Assembly (NCBI RefSeq): GCF_000236805.1
Contig: NZ_AGFX01000039.1
Span: 28,616 to 92,615 of the forward strand
Length of the DNA: 64,000 bases
Reading direction: 5' to 3'
Source: Paenibacillus peoriae KCTC 3763
GTDB taxonomy: Bacteria; Bacillota; Bacilli; Paenibacillales; Paenibacillaceae
This document shows positions 18,679 through 27,599 of this stretch, piece after piece (the stretch's first letter is position 1; every line of letters begins with the position of its first letter). The notes below the pieces were generated by a model, which worked only from the letters and a program-made list of their open reading frames with translations, made no database searches and was not told the DNA's origin. The translations under genes and the position numbers were made by a program.

Positions 18679-18978
18679 CTATTCGTAGCTGTTCCTGAAC
18701 ATCTGGTGGGTTTCCACTCGTCCCTCCCACTCCAGTTTATAAGCGCCACCGCTATTATGATCCTCATGCCATAAGCTGCGGTAGCCCTCCTCACCCAGTT
18801 CCCCTGCAAATTCTGTACCCTGAGCCACTTCAGTATCGTCCAGTATGCGGTATGTTGGAGATGCTCCTTGAATGCTCCGGTGACTCACGTTAGCAGGCGA
18901 GGATACCCCGCTGTTCCCGTTCGGAGCGCCTGTCAGTCGTTTTGGGACTGAATAATCTGCCTGATTCTCCAGCTTCAT
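18679..18978 (-). CDS. hypothetical protein, 99 residues
   Basis: I do not recognise this protein. It is a hydrophilic 99-residue polypeptide without cysteine. The N-terminal half is Ser/Pro/Asn-rich and probably disordered; the C-terminal half is acidic (AGELGEEGYRSLWHEDH). A weak purine-rich site (GGAGAGGA) precedes the ATG. It is divergent from the membrane protein gene at 19174 and may be a conserved small protein of the genus, but a spurious ORF is not fully excluded. Confidence 0.6.
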   Translation of the reverse strand: MKLENQADYSVPKRLTGAPNGNSGVSSPANVSHRSIQGASPTYRILDDTEVAQGTEFAGELGEEGYRSLWHEDHNSGGAYKLEWEGRVETHQMFRNSYE

Positions 18979-19173
18979 GATGCTACATCCTCTCCACGTT
19001 TATATTCAGGTTGCTCCATGTGCTCACCCTTTATCCAGTTTGAGGAGAATGCAGCGCTAATATACATTCTGCCGATAAAGCCTTTTGCCATCTGGCGCTT
19101 CCTCACGTATACTGTTTTTGTTGCAAAATACCGGTTCCATCAGCGGGATACGCTCGCGAAGCAGGAGGAAGAA

Positions 19174-19605
19174 ATGAATAAAGCAAAATATTATACCCTT
19201 ATTGCATGGGTTGCCTTGTCCATGTTTTTTTTGACACAGGCGATGATTGGAGGGTTTATCACATTTACAGGCGGAGATATCACACCTTTTGAAAAAGTTA
19301 ACCTGTCGACCCTCATCATTATCACCGCAGGAGCGATTCTACTGGTTGAAGCACTGATGAATTTTATGGACCGCCCTGGAGAAGACGAGGAGACGCAACA
19401 GCCAGACTATGCACCAGTGAAGCCCCAGTTGAATTTCAAATCCATCTTGATGTATATTGTGCTGGTTGTCGTGATTCTCGTCTCCGGATTGGCACTGCGC
19501 AGTATATTGCCTGTGTTCAGGATTTCACCTTGGGTATCTCTGGTTCTCGCAGCCGTCGGCTTTATCGGACTCAAACCCCTTTTTCTGCGTAAAAGGGGTT
19601 CTTAA
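19174..19605 (+). CDS. small integral membrane protein, unknown function
   Basis: A 143-residue protein with four hydrophobic helices: about 6-28, 45-63, 87-108 and 115-135. A charged loop rich in Asp/Glu (RPGEDEETQQPDY) lies between helices 2 and 3. No family is recognised. The start is the ATG at 19174 because AGGAGGAAGAA directly precedes it; the open frame extends back to 19018 without a site. Confidence 0.75.
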   Translation: MNKAKYYTLIAWVALSMFFLTQAMIGGFITFTGGDITPFEKVNLSTLIIITAGAILLVEALMNFMDRPGEDEETQQPDYAPVKPQLNFKSILMYIVLVVVILVSGLALRSILPVFRISPWVSLVLAAVGFIGLKPLFLRKRGS

Positions 19606-19644
19606 TCCACAAATCCTCGTTGTATTGAAAAGCTGCCTCGTTAC

Positions 19645-19696
19645 CAAAAAAATCCGTATTTCCGCCTGCAAGAAGATGCATGTGGAAATACGGATT
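19645..19696 (-). terminator. terminator of the siderophore operon
   Basis: AATCCGTATTTCC (19651-19663) pairs perfectly with GGAAATACGGATT (19684-19696), followed on the minus strand by TTTTTT. It lies 15 bases beyond the substrate-binding protein stop and may also stop the convergent membrane gene. Confidence 0.88.
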
Positions 19697-19711
19697 GATG
19701 TATTCTAAAGC

Positions 19712-20677
19712 TTATTTGGAAAATAGTTGCTCTGCATTATCCAGGGCGATTTTGTGCCCCATCGAGGAATAGTCCAGCCAAGGCTGTCCGTCCAGCATAT
19801 AGACATGACCCTGCTTAACCGCCTTGAGTCCTTGCCATACTGCGTTTCTTTCCAGTTGCTTGTATACCTTTTGCGCATCAGCGCCTTTACTGATAATGAC
19901 AAGGATGGCGTCGGCATCATAATCAGGCAGAACTTCCTGGGACACGACCTGATAGGCCTTGTTGATTTTTTCTACACCCTTGGCTGGCTTCAAGCCCAGG
20001 TCCTGATATAGCAGCGGTCCTACCGGACGCTTCATGCCCATGACACGAACTTCCTTCGCCGTTACACGTACAGCCATAACCGTTCCATCTCCGATTTTGG
20101 AGTGAATCAGTTTTTTAACCCGTTCCTTCTGTGCCTCATAATCTTTCAGAAAAGCGTCCGCCTCTGCCTCACGGTTAACCATGACGGCGATTTTTTTCAG
20201 TTGATCCTTCCAAGTGCCTTCATCCAGATCAAAAACCTCGGTTGGCGCAATTTTTTCAAACTTGGCTACATCGGTGCCTGAATATTTTTTGTCGAGAAAA
20301 ATATGATCAGGCTGAAGCTCCAGCACCGCTTCCATATCCGGGTCCGTAACAACACCCAGCTTGCGGGTATTTTGGAGACGGTCTTTTACATGGGGCAGAA
20401 AATCCTTCACATCTCCGCCTACGACCGAACCGGCCGGAGTAATGCCCAATGCCAGCAGGTTGTTCGTCAAATGGATAGACATCGAAGCAATCCGCGAATC
20501 GGCGTTAATTGTTGTCTTGCCGCTATCGGCTGCTTTGCTATCTGTAGCCTTGGTATCTGCCGCTTTGTTATTTGCTGCTTGTCCACAAGCGGACAGCATA
20601 ATCATACACAAAACAAGAAGCATTGCTGCCCATGAACGCTTAACATTCGAACCCTTAAATCCATATTTTTTCATCAT
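19712..20677 (-). CDS. iron-siderophore ABC transporter substrate-binding lipoprotein
   Basis: This 321-residue class III binding protein is anchored by lipobox LSAC (Cys31). A Lys/Ala/Asp-rich linker (about 35-55) precedes the FecB/FhuD-type two-lobed domain, recognisable from RIASMSIHLTNNLLALGI, a helical backbone, and WLDYSSMGHKIALDNAE at the end. It should capture Fe(III)-siderophore at the outer membrane face. It is the last gene of a three-gene unit after two FecCD permeases, 109 bp downstream, under a Fur box. No ATPase gene is present. Confidence 0.92.
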   Translation of the reverse strand: MMKKYGFKGSNVKRSWAAMLLVLCMIMLSACGQAANNKAADTKATDSKAADSGKTTINADSRIASMSIHLTNNLLALGITPAGSVVGGDVKDFLPHVKDRLQNTRKLGVVTDPDMEAVLELQPDHIFLDKKYSGTDVAKFEKIAPTEVFDLDEGTWKDQLKKIAVMVNREAEADAFLKDYEAQKERVKKLIHSKIGDGTVMAVRVTAKEVRVMGMKRPVGPLLYQDLGLKPAKGVEKINKAYQVVSQEVLPDYDADAILVIISKGADAQKVYKQLERNAVWQGLKAVKQGHVYMLDGQPWLDYSSMGHKIALDNAEQLFSK

Positions 20678-20786
20678 TATTCTCTCCTATGCTATAGAAG
20701 CCTCATATATATCATCCATATATAAAGCGTCTGCTTGGTTGGTATTTTAGTAATTTGCAACACTCAATTCATATGTAGTCCTTCTG

Positions 20787-21812
20787 TCATTTGGTTCGGG
20801 ACAGCAGGAACAAGAAATACGGCGCCCCTACCACCGCAACCACCACCCCTGCGGGAATCGCGTTCGGTTGAAACAACGAACGTCCAATCGTGTCGGATGT
20901 GACCAGTATGACAACCCCGACAAAACAGGCCACGGGCAGCAAATGCTGATACATCGGTCCGACCAGACGACGTGCCAGATGGGGCGCGATCAGCCCGATA
21001 AAGCCGATGCCTCCGGCCATCGATACGCTGGCACTGGATAGAGCCACGGCTGCGCCCAGCAGCAGCAGGCGCTGACGCTTCACATTCGTGCCAATACCGG
21101 CTGCTGTCTCGTCGCCCAGCGACAGGTTATTCAGGCTGCGTGTCTGTGACAGAACGTAGGGCAACACAATGACGATCCACGGCAGCAAAGCCGCTGCATG
21201 CACCCAGTCCCGGCCCCATACACTCCCGGCCAGCCAGCGTGCTGTGAAAGCGTACGTATCCTCATCCAGCCGCAACGACCAATACAGCGTTATTGCGCTG
21301 AGCCCCGAGGCTACACCGATGCCGGACAAAATCAGACGCACAGGCACGATTCCTCTGCTGCGGTTATAGGACAGCAGAACAATTAGCGCTGCCGCAATGA
21401 TCCCTCCTGCAAAGGTAAACAGGGGGATAAGCAATGCTGCCGAGCCCTCCAGGTCGCGAAAAAAGCTGACGAACATTATCAGCCCGAGCGCAGCCCCTGC
21501 GTGAAGACCCAGTACTCCGGGGTCAGCGAGCGCGTTGCGTGACAAGCCTTGCATGACAGCTCCGGCTGCACCCAATCCCGCGCCAGCCAGCACGGTTACG
21601 ACGATACGCGGCAAACGATATTCAAACAGGACCATATGATCACGTCCACTGCCACCGCCAAACAGCGTATCCAGCACACGCAGCGGTGGAATGCGGATCG
21701 TTCCGGTGTTCAGACCCAACACAATAACAACAAAGCTGATCCCCGCTAATACCAAACAGACGAGCCAAGCCTTTGCTTTTCTTGCATCTCCCGTTCCTAT
21801 AGAGCGACTCAC
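20787..21812 (-). CDS. FecCD-family siderophore permease (second subunit)
   Basis: This 341-residue membrane permease has about ten helices. It carries the family signatures LPRIVVTVLAGAGLGAAGAV near residue 50 and GFIGLIAPHLARRLVG near 280 (ATPase-coupling helix). It pairs with the upstream FecCD protein to form the channel of an Fe-siderophore importer. The start is a GTG at 21812 overlapping the upstream stop by one base (TAGTG), with AAAGGAGGG just before it, so translation is coupled. Confidence 0.92.
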   Translation of the reverse strand: MSRSIGTGDARKAKAWLVCLVLAGISFVVIVLGLNTGTIRIPPLRVLDTLFGGGSGRDHMVLFEYRLPRIVVTVLAGAGLGAAGAVMQGLSRNALADPGVLGLHAGAALGLIMFVSFFRDLEGSAALLIPLFTFAGGIIAAALIVLLSYNRSRGIVPVRLILSGIGVASGLSAITLYWSLRLDEDTYAFTARWLAGSVWGRDWVHAAALLPWIVIVLPYVLSQTRSLNNLSLGDETAAGIGTNVKRQRLLLLGAAVALSSASVSMAGGIGFIGLIAPHLARRLVGPMYQHLLPVACFVGVVILVTSDTIGRSLFQPNAIPAGVVVAVVGAPYFLFLLSRTK

Positions 21813-22897
21813 TACAAATCCCTCCTTTCCTTACGGGCGAGAAAGAGGAAAAAGGGTACTCCGAGAAAAGACACCATAATTCCAATAGCCAGCTCCTCCG
21901 GTGGATTTGCCATTCTCGCCCCCAAATCAGCCAGCACTAGCAGCACAGCTCCCAATAGCGCAGACAACGGAACAATCTGGCGATAATCTACACCGATCAG
22001 CTTGCGGGCGATATGCGGAATGACCAGCCCTACGAAGCTGATGGCCCCGGCGGCCGACACAGACAGCCCAGCCAGCACCACCACAGTCAGCAGGCCAAGC
22101 AACCGGATACGCTTGAGATTTATTCCCAGGTTCAACGCCACCTCATCGCCCATTGAAATCAGCGAAATGGATCGTGCCAGCCCCATCGACCAAGCAATCA
22201 CAATCAGCAAAATCGGTGCAAGGATCTCAAGCTGCGACCATTTGATTCCGGCAACACCGCCCGCATACCAAAAGGCCAAATCCTGACTCAGATCAAAATA
22301 AATCGCGATCCCCGAAGTCATAGAACCTAGCAGGGCAGCCGTCACAGCCCCAGACACCGTCAGTCTCATTGGCGTTAATCCTCCCGGCGCGGAGGCTCCA
22401 AGGCCGAATACCAGCAGGGTACTCATCAGCGCACCGAGGAACGACAATACGATTAACGTACCGTAAGGCAGATTGGGGAAAAAGGCAAAGCTCACAGCGA
22501 CTACAAACATCGCTCCTGCGTTAATGCCTAGCACACCTGTATCTCCCAGCGGATTGCGTGTAATGCCCTGAATCAGAGAGCCTGCCACCGCCAATGCGGC
22601 TCCAATGACGGCTGCACCGAGTACACGCGGCAATCTCAGCTCATGAATGATCTGATGTGTCATTAGCGAACGATCATAATGGAATACTGCCGCCCACACG
22701 GTGCTTAGAGTCAAGTCCTTGGCTCCAAGAGAAATAGCGGCAAACATGGACAAGGCCAATAATACAGTAGAAGCTATGAACAACAATGCCTGCCGAATCC
22801 TGCCTGCCCGGAGCACCGGGCGAGCTACAAAGGCTGCATCGGAAGCTGCGCCCTTTATCAGAGCTGCACGTTCGTCCCTCCTGCCTTTTAACCGCAT
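21812..22897 (-). CDS. FecCD-family siderophore permease (first subunit)
   Basis: A 361-residue permease with a basic N-terminal extension of about 35 residues before the first helix. LRLPRVLGAAVIGAALAVAG and GAISFVGLVIPHIARKLIG are the signatures. It is the first gene of the operon, directly behind the Fur box at 22948-22966. I prefer the ATG at 22897; a GTG at 22909 is in frame but touches the GAGGGGG site, so the true start is uncertain by a few codons. Confidence 0.9.
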   Translation of the reverse strand: MRLKGRRDERAALIKGAASDAAFVARPVLRAGRIRQALLFIASTVLLALSMFAAISLGAKDLTLSTVWAAVFHYDRSLMTHQIIHELRLPRVLGAAVIGAALAVAGSLIQGITRNPLGDTGVLGINAGAMFVVAVSFAFFPNLPYGTLIVLSFLGALMSTLLVFGLGASAPGGLTPMRLTVSGAVTAALLGSMTSGIAIYFDLSQDLAFWYAGGVAGIKWSQLEILAPILLIVIAWSMGLARSISLISMGDEVALNLGINLKRIRLLGLLTVVVLAGLSVSAAGAISFVGLVIPHIARKLIGVDYRQIVPLSALLGAVLLVLADLGARMANPPEELAIGIMVSFLGVPFFLFLARKERRDL

Positions 22898-22947
22898 TCG
22901 TGAGGTCACCCCCTCTATACCCGAAAATTACCATAGATGTAAAGAAC

Positions 22948-22966
22948 GATAATGATAATTATTATC
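22948..22966 (-). promoter_or_regulatory. Fur box
   Basis: GATAATGATAATTATTATC matches 18 of 19 bases of the classical Fur consensus. It lies 51 bases upstream of the first siderophore permease start, implying iron-dependent repression of the operon. Confidence 0.88.
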
Positions 22967-23004
22967 AACTTGATTCATAATAGCATGTTTTTGTTACATT
23001 GCAA

Positions 23005-23039
23005 GCCAAAAACTGCTCCCCCATATGGAGGAGCAGTTT
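23005..23039 (-). terminator. terminator of the arabinanase gene
   Basis: AAACTGCTCC (23010-23019) pairs with GGAGCAGTTT (23030-23039). On the minus strand the stem is followed by TTTTTGG. Confidence 0.82.
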
Positions 23040-23092
23040 GGGTTACATCTATGTGCGATGAGTAGGCGGATGCCTTTAGCCATTCCACCTTT

Positions 23093-24067
23093 TTAGTACG
23101 TAGGCCAGCCTGCCGAATCCCATTTCAGATCACTGATCAGAAGCTTTGGATTTCCATTATCCGTAGCATCATAGGCATGACGCGCAATGACACTGTTATT
23201 ATAAATGGATTGGCCCCCTGGTCCCCTCCAGCGGTCATTCCCTGCATCCAGCACAGTTCCACCACCATCCATCAGTTTTTTACCACTCTTGTCCACATAC
23301 GGTCCAGTGATACTCTTGGAGCGGCCGTAAATGATCTTATAATTACTGTCTACGCCTTTGCAGCAGTTATCAATGGAAGCAAACAGATAATAATAGCCAT
23401 CGCGATATGTAACATGTGGCGCTTCCAAACCACCAGCAGTACGCTTGGCAATAGAGTAGATCTGGCCCGTAGGTTTCATTGTACTCTTATCCAGACGAGT
23501 AATTTTCAAGCCTGAATTCCAGGAGCCGAAGGAAAGCCACGGGTTACCGGAAGCGTCAATGACCAGATTCGGGTCAATGGCATTATAATCGTTAGAATCC
23601 GTCGTACGCAGCACTAGTCCATCATCTCTCCAGCTTCCCGCGCCAATGCTTGTTGCAGAGGTTAGCCCAATAGCCGAGGTGCGGGAACCGAAAGTAGAAA
23701 TGGAATAGTACACCCACACACGTCCATTGTACTTTTGAGCATCCGGTGCCCATACATCATTGGTCTTCTGCTTAGGTACATACGATTTCCACCATGATGG
23801 CGGCGACAGGAATATTTGCGGCAATCTGTAAAAATTACGTCCATCATCCGACCTTTGGACCTGTATTCCCTGCCCTGTGGAGAAAATATACCATGCATTG
23901 CCTTCCTTTGTGATGGACGGATCATGTGTCGCCACATCGCCAGTCAACGCCCAATGCTCTGCTGATGCGGACGGCACCACTGACAGCAATAATGCAGCCG
24001 AGGTTACGGCAGCAAACGCTGTTCGGGCCCATTTACCCTGTACCGATTTTTTCCAGGATTTCAACAC
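23093..24067 (-). CDS. abnA: secreted endo-1,5-alpha-L-arabinanase, GH43
   Basis: This 324-residue secreted glycoside hydrolase family 43 enzyme cleaves 1,5-alpha-arabinan in pectin side chains. The signal peptide ends at about residue 36 (SASAEHW). The five-bladed propeller carries the expected acidic triad: Asp in VATHDPS (base), Asp in NAIDPNLV (pKa modulator) and Glu in GGLEAPHV (acid). GTG at 24067 is the start, with GGAGG 9 bases upstream. It is monocistronic, with a cre-like sequence about 110 bases upstream. Confidence 0.93.
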   Translation of the reverse strand: MLKSWKKSVQGKWARTAFAAVTSAALLLSVVPSASAEHWALTGDVATHDPSITKEGNAWYIFSTGQGIQVQRSDDGRNFYRLPQIFLSPPSWWKSYVPKQKTNDVWAPDAQKYNGRVWVYYSISTFGSRTSAIGLTSATSIGAGSWRDDGLVLRTTDSNDYNAIDPNLVIDASGNPWLSFGSWNSGLKITRLDKSTMKPTGQIYSIAKRTAGGLEAPHVTYRDGYYYLFASIDNCCKGVDSNYKIIYGRSKSITGPYVDKSGKKLMDGGGTVLDAGNDRWRGPGGQSIYNNSVIARHAYDATDNGNPKLLISDLKWDSAGWPTY

Positions 24068-24178
24068 GCTTACGCACCTCCAAATTTCGTTTTATATACT
24101 GAGAATCAGGTAAAACATATATTACATTAGCGTTTATACTTATGAAGTTACACATATATTAACCTATCAACTCCAATT

Positions 24179-24193
24179 TTGTAAACGCTTTAT
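24179..24193. promoter_or_regulatory. candidate CcpA cre site upstream of abnA
   Basis: TTGTAAACGCTTTAT matches the cre consensus WTGNAANCGNWNNCW except at one fixed position. Its place about 110 bases upstream of a secreted polysaccharidase fits carbon catabolite repression. Confidence 0.5.
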
Positions 24194-24239
24194 TTCAAAT
24201 AAAAAGAAATTTATAAACTGCACATAACATGAGATATAC

Positions 24240-24260
24240 AAAAAGGAGCCCGCAGGCTCC
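24240..24260 (-). terminator. terminator of ilvA
   Basis: GGAGCC (24245-24250) pairs with GGCTCC (24255-24260), followed on the minus strand by TTTTT, just after the ilvA stop. Confidence 0.85.
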
Positions 24261-24263
24261 CCG

Positions 24264-25550
24264 TTAAATCAGCATATTAAATAGATTCTCGTTTTTGTTC
24301 AGTTCCGTATAATTGAGCCCCTTGCGGTTCATTCGTTCGATTAAAGGGAGATAGTCTTCCTGATGAAGCAGCTCAATGCCGACCAGCGCCGGGCCGTTTT
24401 CCTTGTCGTTCTTCTTCGTATACTCAAACCTTGTGATGTCGTCGTCCGGTCCAAGCACATCCTGTAGAAACTCACGCAACGCCCCGGCTCTTTGTGGGAA
24501 ATTCACCATAAAATAATGCTTCAGTCCTTCGTAAATCAGGGACCGTTCCTTAATCTCCTGCATACGATCAATATCGTTGTTGCCACCGCTGACGATACAG
24601 ACCACCGTTTTGCCTTGAATCTGCTCACGATACAGATCAAGTGCCGCTACAGGCAGCGCACCCGCAGGTTCCACAACAATCGCATTTTCATTATATAGCT
24701 CGAGAATGGCGGTACATGCCTTACCTTCCGGCACCTTTACAATATCGTCCAGGGTATTTTTACAAATGTCATAAGTCAGCTGGCCAACACGCTTCACCGC
24801 AGCTCCGTCAACAAACTTGTCTATTTGGTCCAGGGTAATCACCTTGTTCAGTCGCATCGCTTCCGTCATTGAGGCCGCCCCAAGCGGCTCCACGCCGATC
24901 ACCTTGGTGGATGGGCTTACTGTTTTTACATACGTGCCTACGCCTGCCGCCAAGCCGCCGCCGCCAATCGTCACGAATACATAGTCCGCAGGTGTATCCA
25001 GGCTCTCCATCACTTCCATTGCAATCGTACCATTGCCTGCAATAATTTTTGACTGGTCAAACGGGTGGATAAAGGTCATCTCCTGCTCACTGCACACCTT
25101 CATGGCCTCGTCATAGGCGTCGTCAAACGTATCTCCGGTCAGAATGACCTCCACACTGTTACCGCCAAAGCGACGAACCTGCTTCACCTTCTGATTCGGC
25201 GTTGTGCTCGGCATGAATATTTTACCGTGGATACCCAGCGCATTACATGAAAAAGCCACACCTTGCGCATGATTGCCCGCACTCGCGCACACAATGCCCT
25301 TTTGCATTTGCTCGGGAGTCAGACTACGGATCATGTTGTAGGCTCCGCGGATTTTAAAGGATCGTACAACCTGGAGATCCTCTCTTTTCAGATATACATT
25401 GCAGTTATATTTGGCCGACAGGACAGCATCCCTCTGTAAAGGTGTACGTACAATCACCTCACGCAACATATGATGCGCCCGTACAATATCCTCCATACCA
25501 ACGGTTGACGCCGTAGCCAGGCCAGTTTTCTGGGTTTCTGTTGGTTCCAT
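24264..25550 (-). CDS. ilvA: threonine ammonia-lyase, biosynthetic type
   Basis: This 428-residue PLP enzyme deaminates threonine to 2-oxobutanoate, the first step of isoleucine synthesis. The PLP lysine is Lys66 in RSFKIRGAYN. The glycine-rich phosphate loop is GGGGLAAGVG. The C-terminal about 90 residues (LKHYFMVNFPQRAGALREFL) form the single ACT-like regulatory domain of the shorter Bacillus-type IlvA. It is a single-gene unit, and no T-box leader is seen upstream. GGAG precedes the ATG. Confidence 0.95.
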   Translation of the reverse strand: MEPTETQKTGLATASTVGMEDIVRAHHMLREVIVRTPLQRDAVLSAKYNCNVYLKREDLQVVRSFKIRGAYNMIRSLTPEQMQKGIVCASAGNHAQGVAFSCNALGIHGKIFMPSTTPNQKVKQVRRFGGNSVEVILTGDTFDDAYDEAMKVCSEQEMTFIHPFDQSKIIAGNGTIAMEVMESLDTPADYVFVTIGGGGLAAGVGTYVKTVSPSTKVIGVEPLGAASMTEAMRLNKVITLDQIDKFVDGAAVKRVGQLTYDICKNTLDDIVKVPEGKACTAILELYNENAIVVEPAGALPVAALDLYREQIQGKTVVCIVSGGNNDIDRMQEIKERSLIYEGLKHYFMVNFPQRAGALREFLQDVLGPDDDITRFEYTKKNDKENGPALVGIELLHQEDYLPLIERMNRKGLNYTELNKNENLFNMLI

Positions 25551-25678
25551 AGGTTCTCCACGCTCCGCCTGAATATTTCTATATTTGAAATCTTTCGAAT
25601 ATCATACCACGTTTCCCTACACCTTGTGCAGGTCATATATATGAAAATGAGAATGAAAATCAATTAAAACACAAAAAA

Positions 25679-25701
25679 CAGACCGGGCGATGCCCGACCT
25701 G
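25679..25701 (-). terminator. terminator of the sugar ABC operon
   Basis: CAG..CGGGC pairs with GCCCG..CTG around a GAT loop, with TTTTTTGTGTTTT following on the minus strand, 66 bases after the last permease gene. Confidence 0.7.
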
Positions 25702-25766
25702 CTTTTTTCGATTCTGCTTTTTTTCGATGCTTCACGTTTCTGGTATTTTATCACTCCGATTATCGG

Positions 25767-26606
25767 CTATCCTTTAACCCCGCCTGCCGTCATACCTTCA
25801 ATGAAATAACGCTGGAAGAACAGAAACACGACCAGAATCGGTAAAATAGCCAACACCGACCCGGCAATCAGCACATCATAATTGTTGCCATATGGCGTCA
25901 GTAGACTGGACAGACCAATCGGCAATGTCAGCATGTCGTTGGTGCGCAATACGATCATCGGCCACAGGAAGTTATTCCAGCTGTTCATCGCCTGTAAAAT
26001 AGCCATCGCCGCAAACGCAGGCGCCATCAGAGGCATCATAATCCGCACGAAAATACCATATTCCGAACAACCGTCAACCCGTGCAGCATCCATAAAGTCC
26101 TTGGGGACTCCACTCAAATATTGACGGAAGAAAAAGATCGGGATCGGCGCCACGACGAAGGGCAGTATCACACCCCATACCGTATTGATCAGCTTCATGC
26201 CAATCATCAGCTTGTAAAGCGGCAGCATGATAATTTCGACGGGAATCATCATCACGACCAGCACCAGCGTAAAAATCACATTTTTCAGTCTAAAACGGTA
26301 CATCTCCAGACCGTAGCCCACCATCGCAGACAATATCAGACATAGCACCGTAAATAAGACGGTAATCACAATGCTGTTCCAGTACCATTGAAAATAATCC
26401 GTCGTCCCCTGAAAGATGAACGCATAGTTTTTCAAGGACATCATGCTCCACTCCAGCTTGAGATTCAAGCCGTAGCGCAGCAGCTCCGTCGATGGCTTGA
26501 ACGAGGCAAGCGTCACGGCAAATAGCGGAAACAGGGCAAACCCGGCAAACAAAATGAACAGGACAACGAGAAATGCGGATAACGGGCCTTTTTGTTTCTG
26601 AGCCAT
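25767..26606 (-). CDS. carbohydrate ABC transporter permease, MalG-like
   Basis: A 279-residue inner-membrane permease with six helices. The EAA loop, which docks the ATPase, appears as DAARVDGCSEYGIFVRIMMPLMAP at about residues 175-200. It starts 3 bp after the MalF-like gene and completes a binding protein-permease-permease set. No ATPase is encoded here, as usual for CUT1 importers that use a shared MsmX-type ATPase. The sugar is unknown. Confidence 0.92.
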   Translation of the reverse strand: MAQKQKGPLSAFLVVLFILFAGFALFPLFAVTLASFKPSTELLRYGLNLKLEWSMMSLKNYAFIFQGTTDYFQWYWNSIVITVLFTVLCLILSAMVGYGLEMYRFRLKNVIFTLVLVVMMIPVEIIMLPLYKLMIGMKLINTVWGVILPFVVAPIPIFFFRQYLSGVPKDFMDAARVDGCSEYGIFVRIMMPLMAPAFAAMAILQAMNSWNNFLWPMIVLRTNDMLTLPIGLSSLLTPYGNNYDVLIAGSVLAILPILVVFLFFQRYFIEGMTAGGVKG

Positions 26607-26609
26607 CGC

Positions 26610-27572
26610 TTAATCCTCCTTCCGGAACATGCCGAAAAATTTGAGCTGGATCAGGTTCAGCACTAATGTAAATACGAGCAATACAATGCCCACCGCAGCT
26701 CCAAAGCCCATACTGTTCTGTTCCAGACCTTGGCGATAGAGATAACCAACAATCGTTAAGCCGATATCATTCGGGGAGTTATTTCCGTTCCACAGCATGT
26801 AACTCTCTGTGAACATCGACAAGCCCGCGTAAATACTAATCGTAAATACGTAGATCGTCACTGGCTTGAGCATAGGAATCGTAATCCGCCAGAAGGAAGC
26901 AAACCGACTGGCTCCATCAATCTGCGCAGCCTCATATAGCTCGGGGGGGATGTTTTGCAATCCCGACATGTAATACAGCATGTTAACACCCAGCCATCTC
27001 CACAGAGCCAACACAATCAACGCTAAAAAACCGGTATTGGCATTCATCAGCCATTTATGTGGCTCCACACCGAATACGCCCAATAAGGAATTCATCAAGG
27101 AACCATCCAGTTCCCCGAACATAAGCCGGAAAATGGTGCCTGCCACCACCACCGAGGTCAGTGCAGGTATGAACATAACCGAGCGGAACAGCCCTCTCCC
27201 CGGCATCTTGGGCGAATTCAGCAATACCGCCAGTACCAGCGGCAGAGGAATCAGCACGACCAGCGTAAGCAAAGTGTACAGGACGCTGTTCAGTATCGCT
27301 TTTCCAAACGTAGGATTCATTAAGTCCTTGTAATTCTCCAGTCCAACATACGTTGTGATGCCCGGCAGAACTTCCTGAAAGCTCATAATGACCGTCGAGA
27401 TCACCGGATAAGCAAAAAACAGTGCAAAGGACAGTAAAAATGGAAGGACAAACACATACGGTGCCGTACGGCTGGAATGAATAAAACGACTCCATTGACT
27501 TCTAGTCGGACGCTGAGTTTGTGGCGGCTGACCTGTCGGTACATTAGCGTTCGTATGAACGGGCGTTGCCAT
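26610..27572 (-). CDS. carbohydrate ABC transporter permease, MalF-like
   Basis: A 320-residue permease with six helices after a Pro/Thr/Arg-rich cytosolic N-terminus. Its EAA loop reads EAAQIDGASRFASFWRITIP. I chose the ATG at 27572, 8 bases after GGGAG; a GTG at 27581 is in frame but too close to that site. It lies between the lipoprotein and MalG-like genes in one operon. Confidence 0.92.
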   Translation of the reverse strand: MATPVHTNANVPTGQPPQTQRPTRSQWSRFIHSSRTAPYVFVLPFLLSFALFFAYPVISTVIMSFQEVLPGITTYVGLENYKDLMNPTFGKAILNSVLYTLLTLVVLIPLPLVLAVLLNSPKMPGRGLFRSVMFIPALTSVVVAGTIFRLMFGELDGSLMNSLLGVFGVEPHKWLMNANTGFLALIVLALWRWLGVNMLYYMSGLQNIPPELYEAAQIDGASRFASFWRITIPMLKPVTIYVFTISIYAGLSMFTESYMLWNGNNSPNDIGLTIVGYLYRQGLEQNSMGFGAAVGIVLLVFTLVLNLIQLKFFGMFRKED

Positions 27573-27599
27573 AGATCTCACTCCCTTTCCTGTTGGTGT

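Noticed and set aside
25643-25661. Fur-like sequence GAAAATGAGAATGAAAATC upstream of ilvA
   Set aside because: Only 14 of 19 bases match and ilvA is not an iron gene; AT-rich chance similarity is likelier.
25551-25680. Possible T-box leader for ilvA
   Set aside because: No T-box core sequence or specifier hairpin could be found in the short leader.
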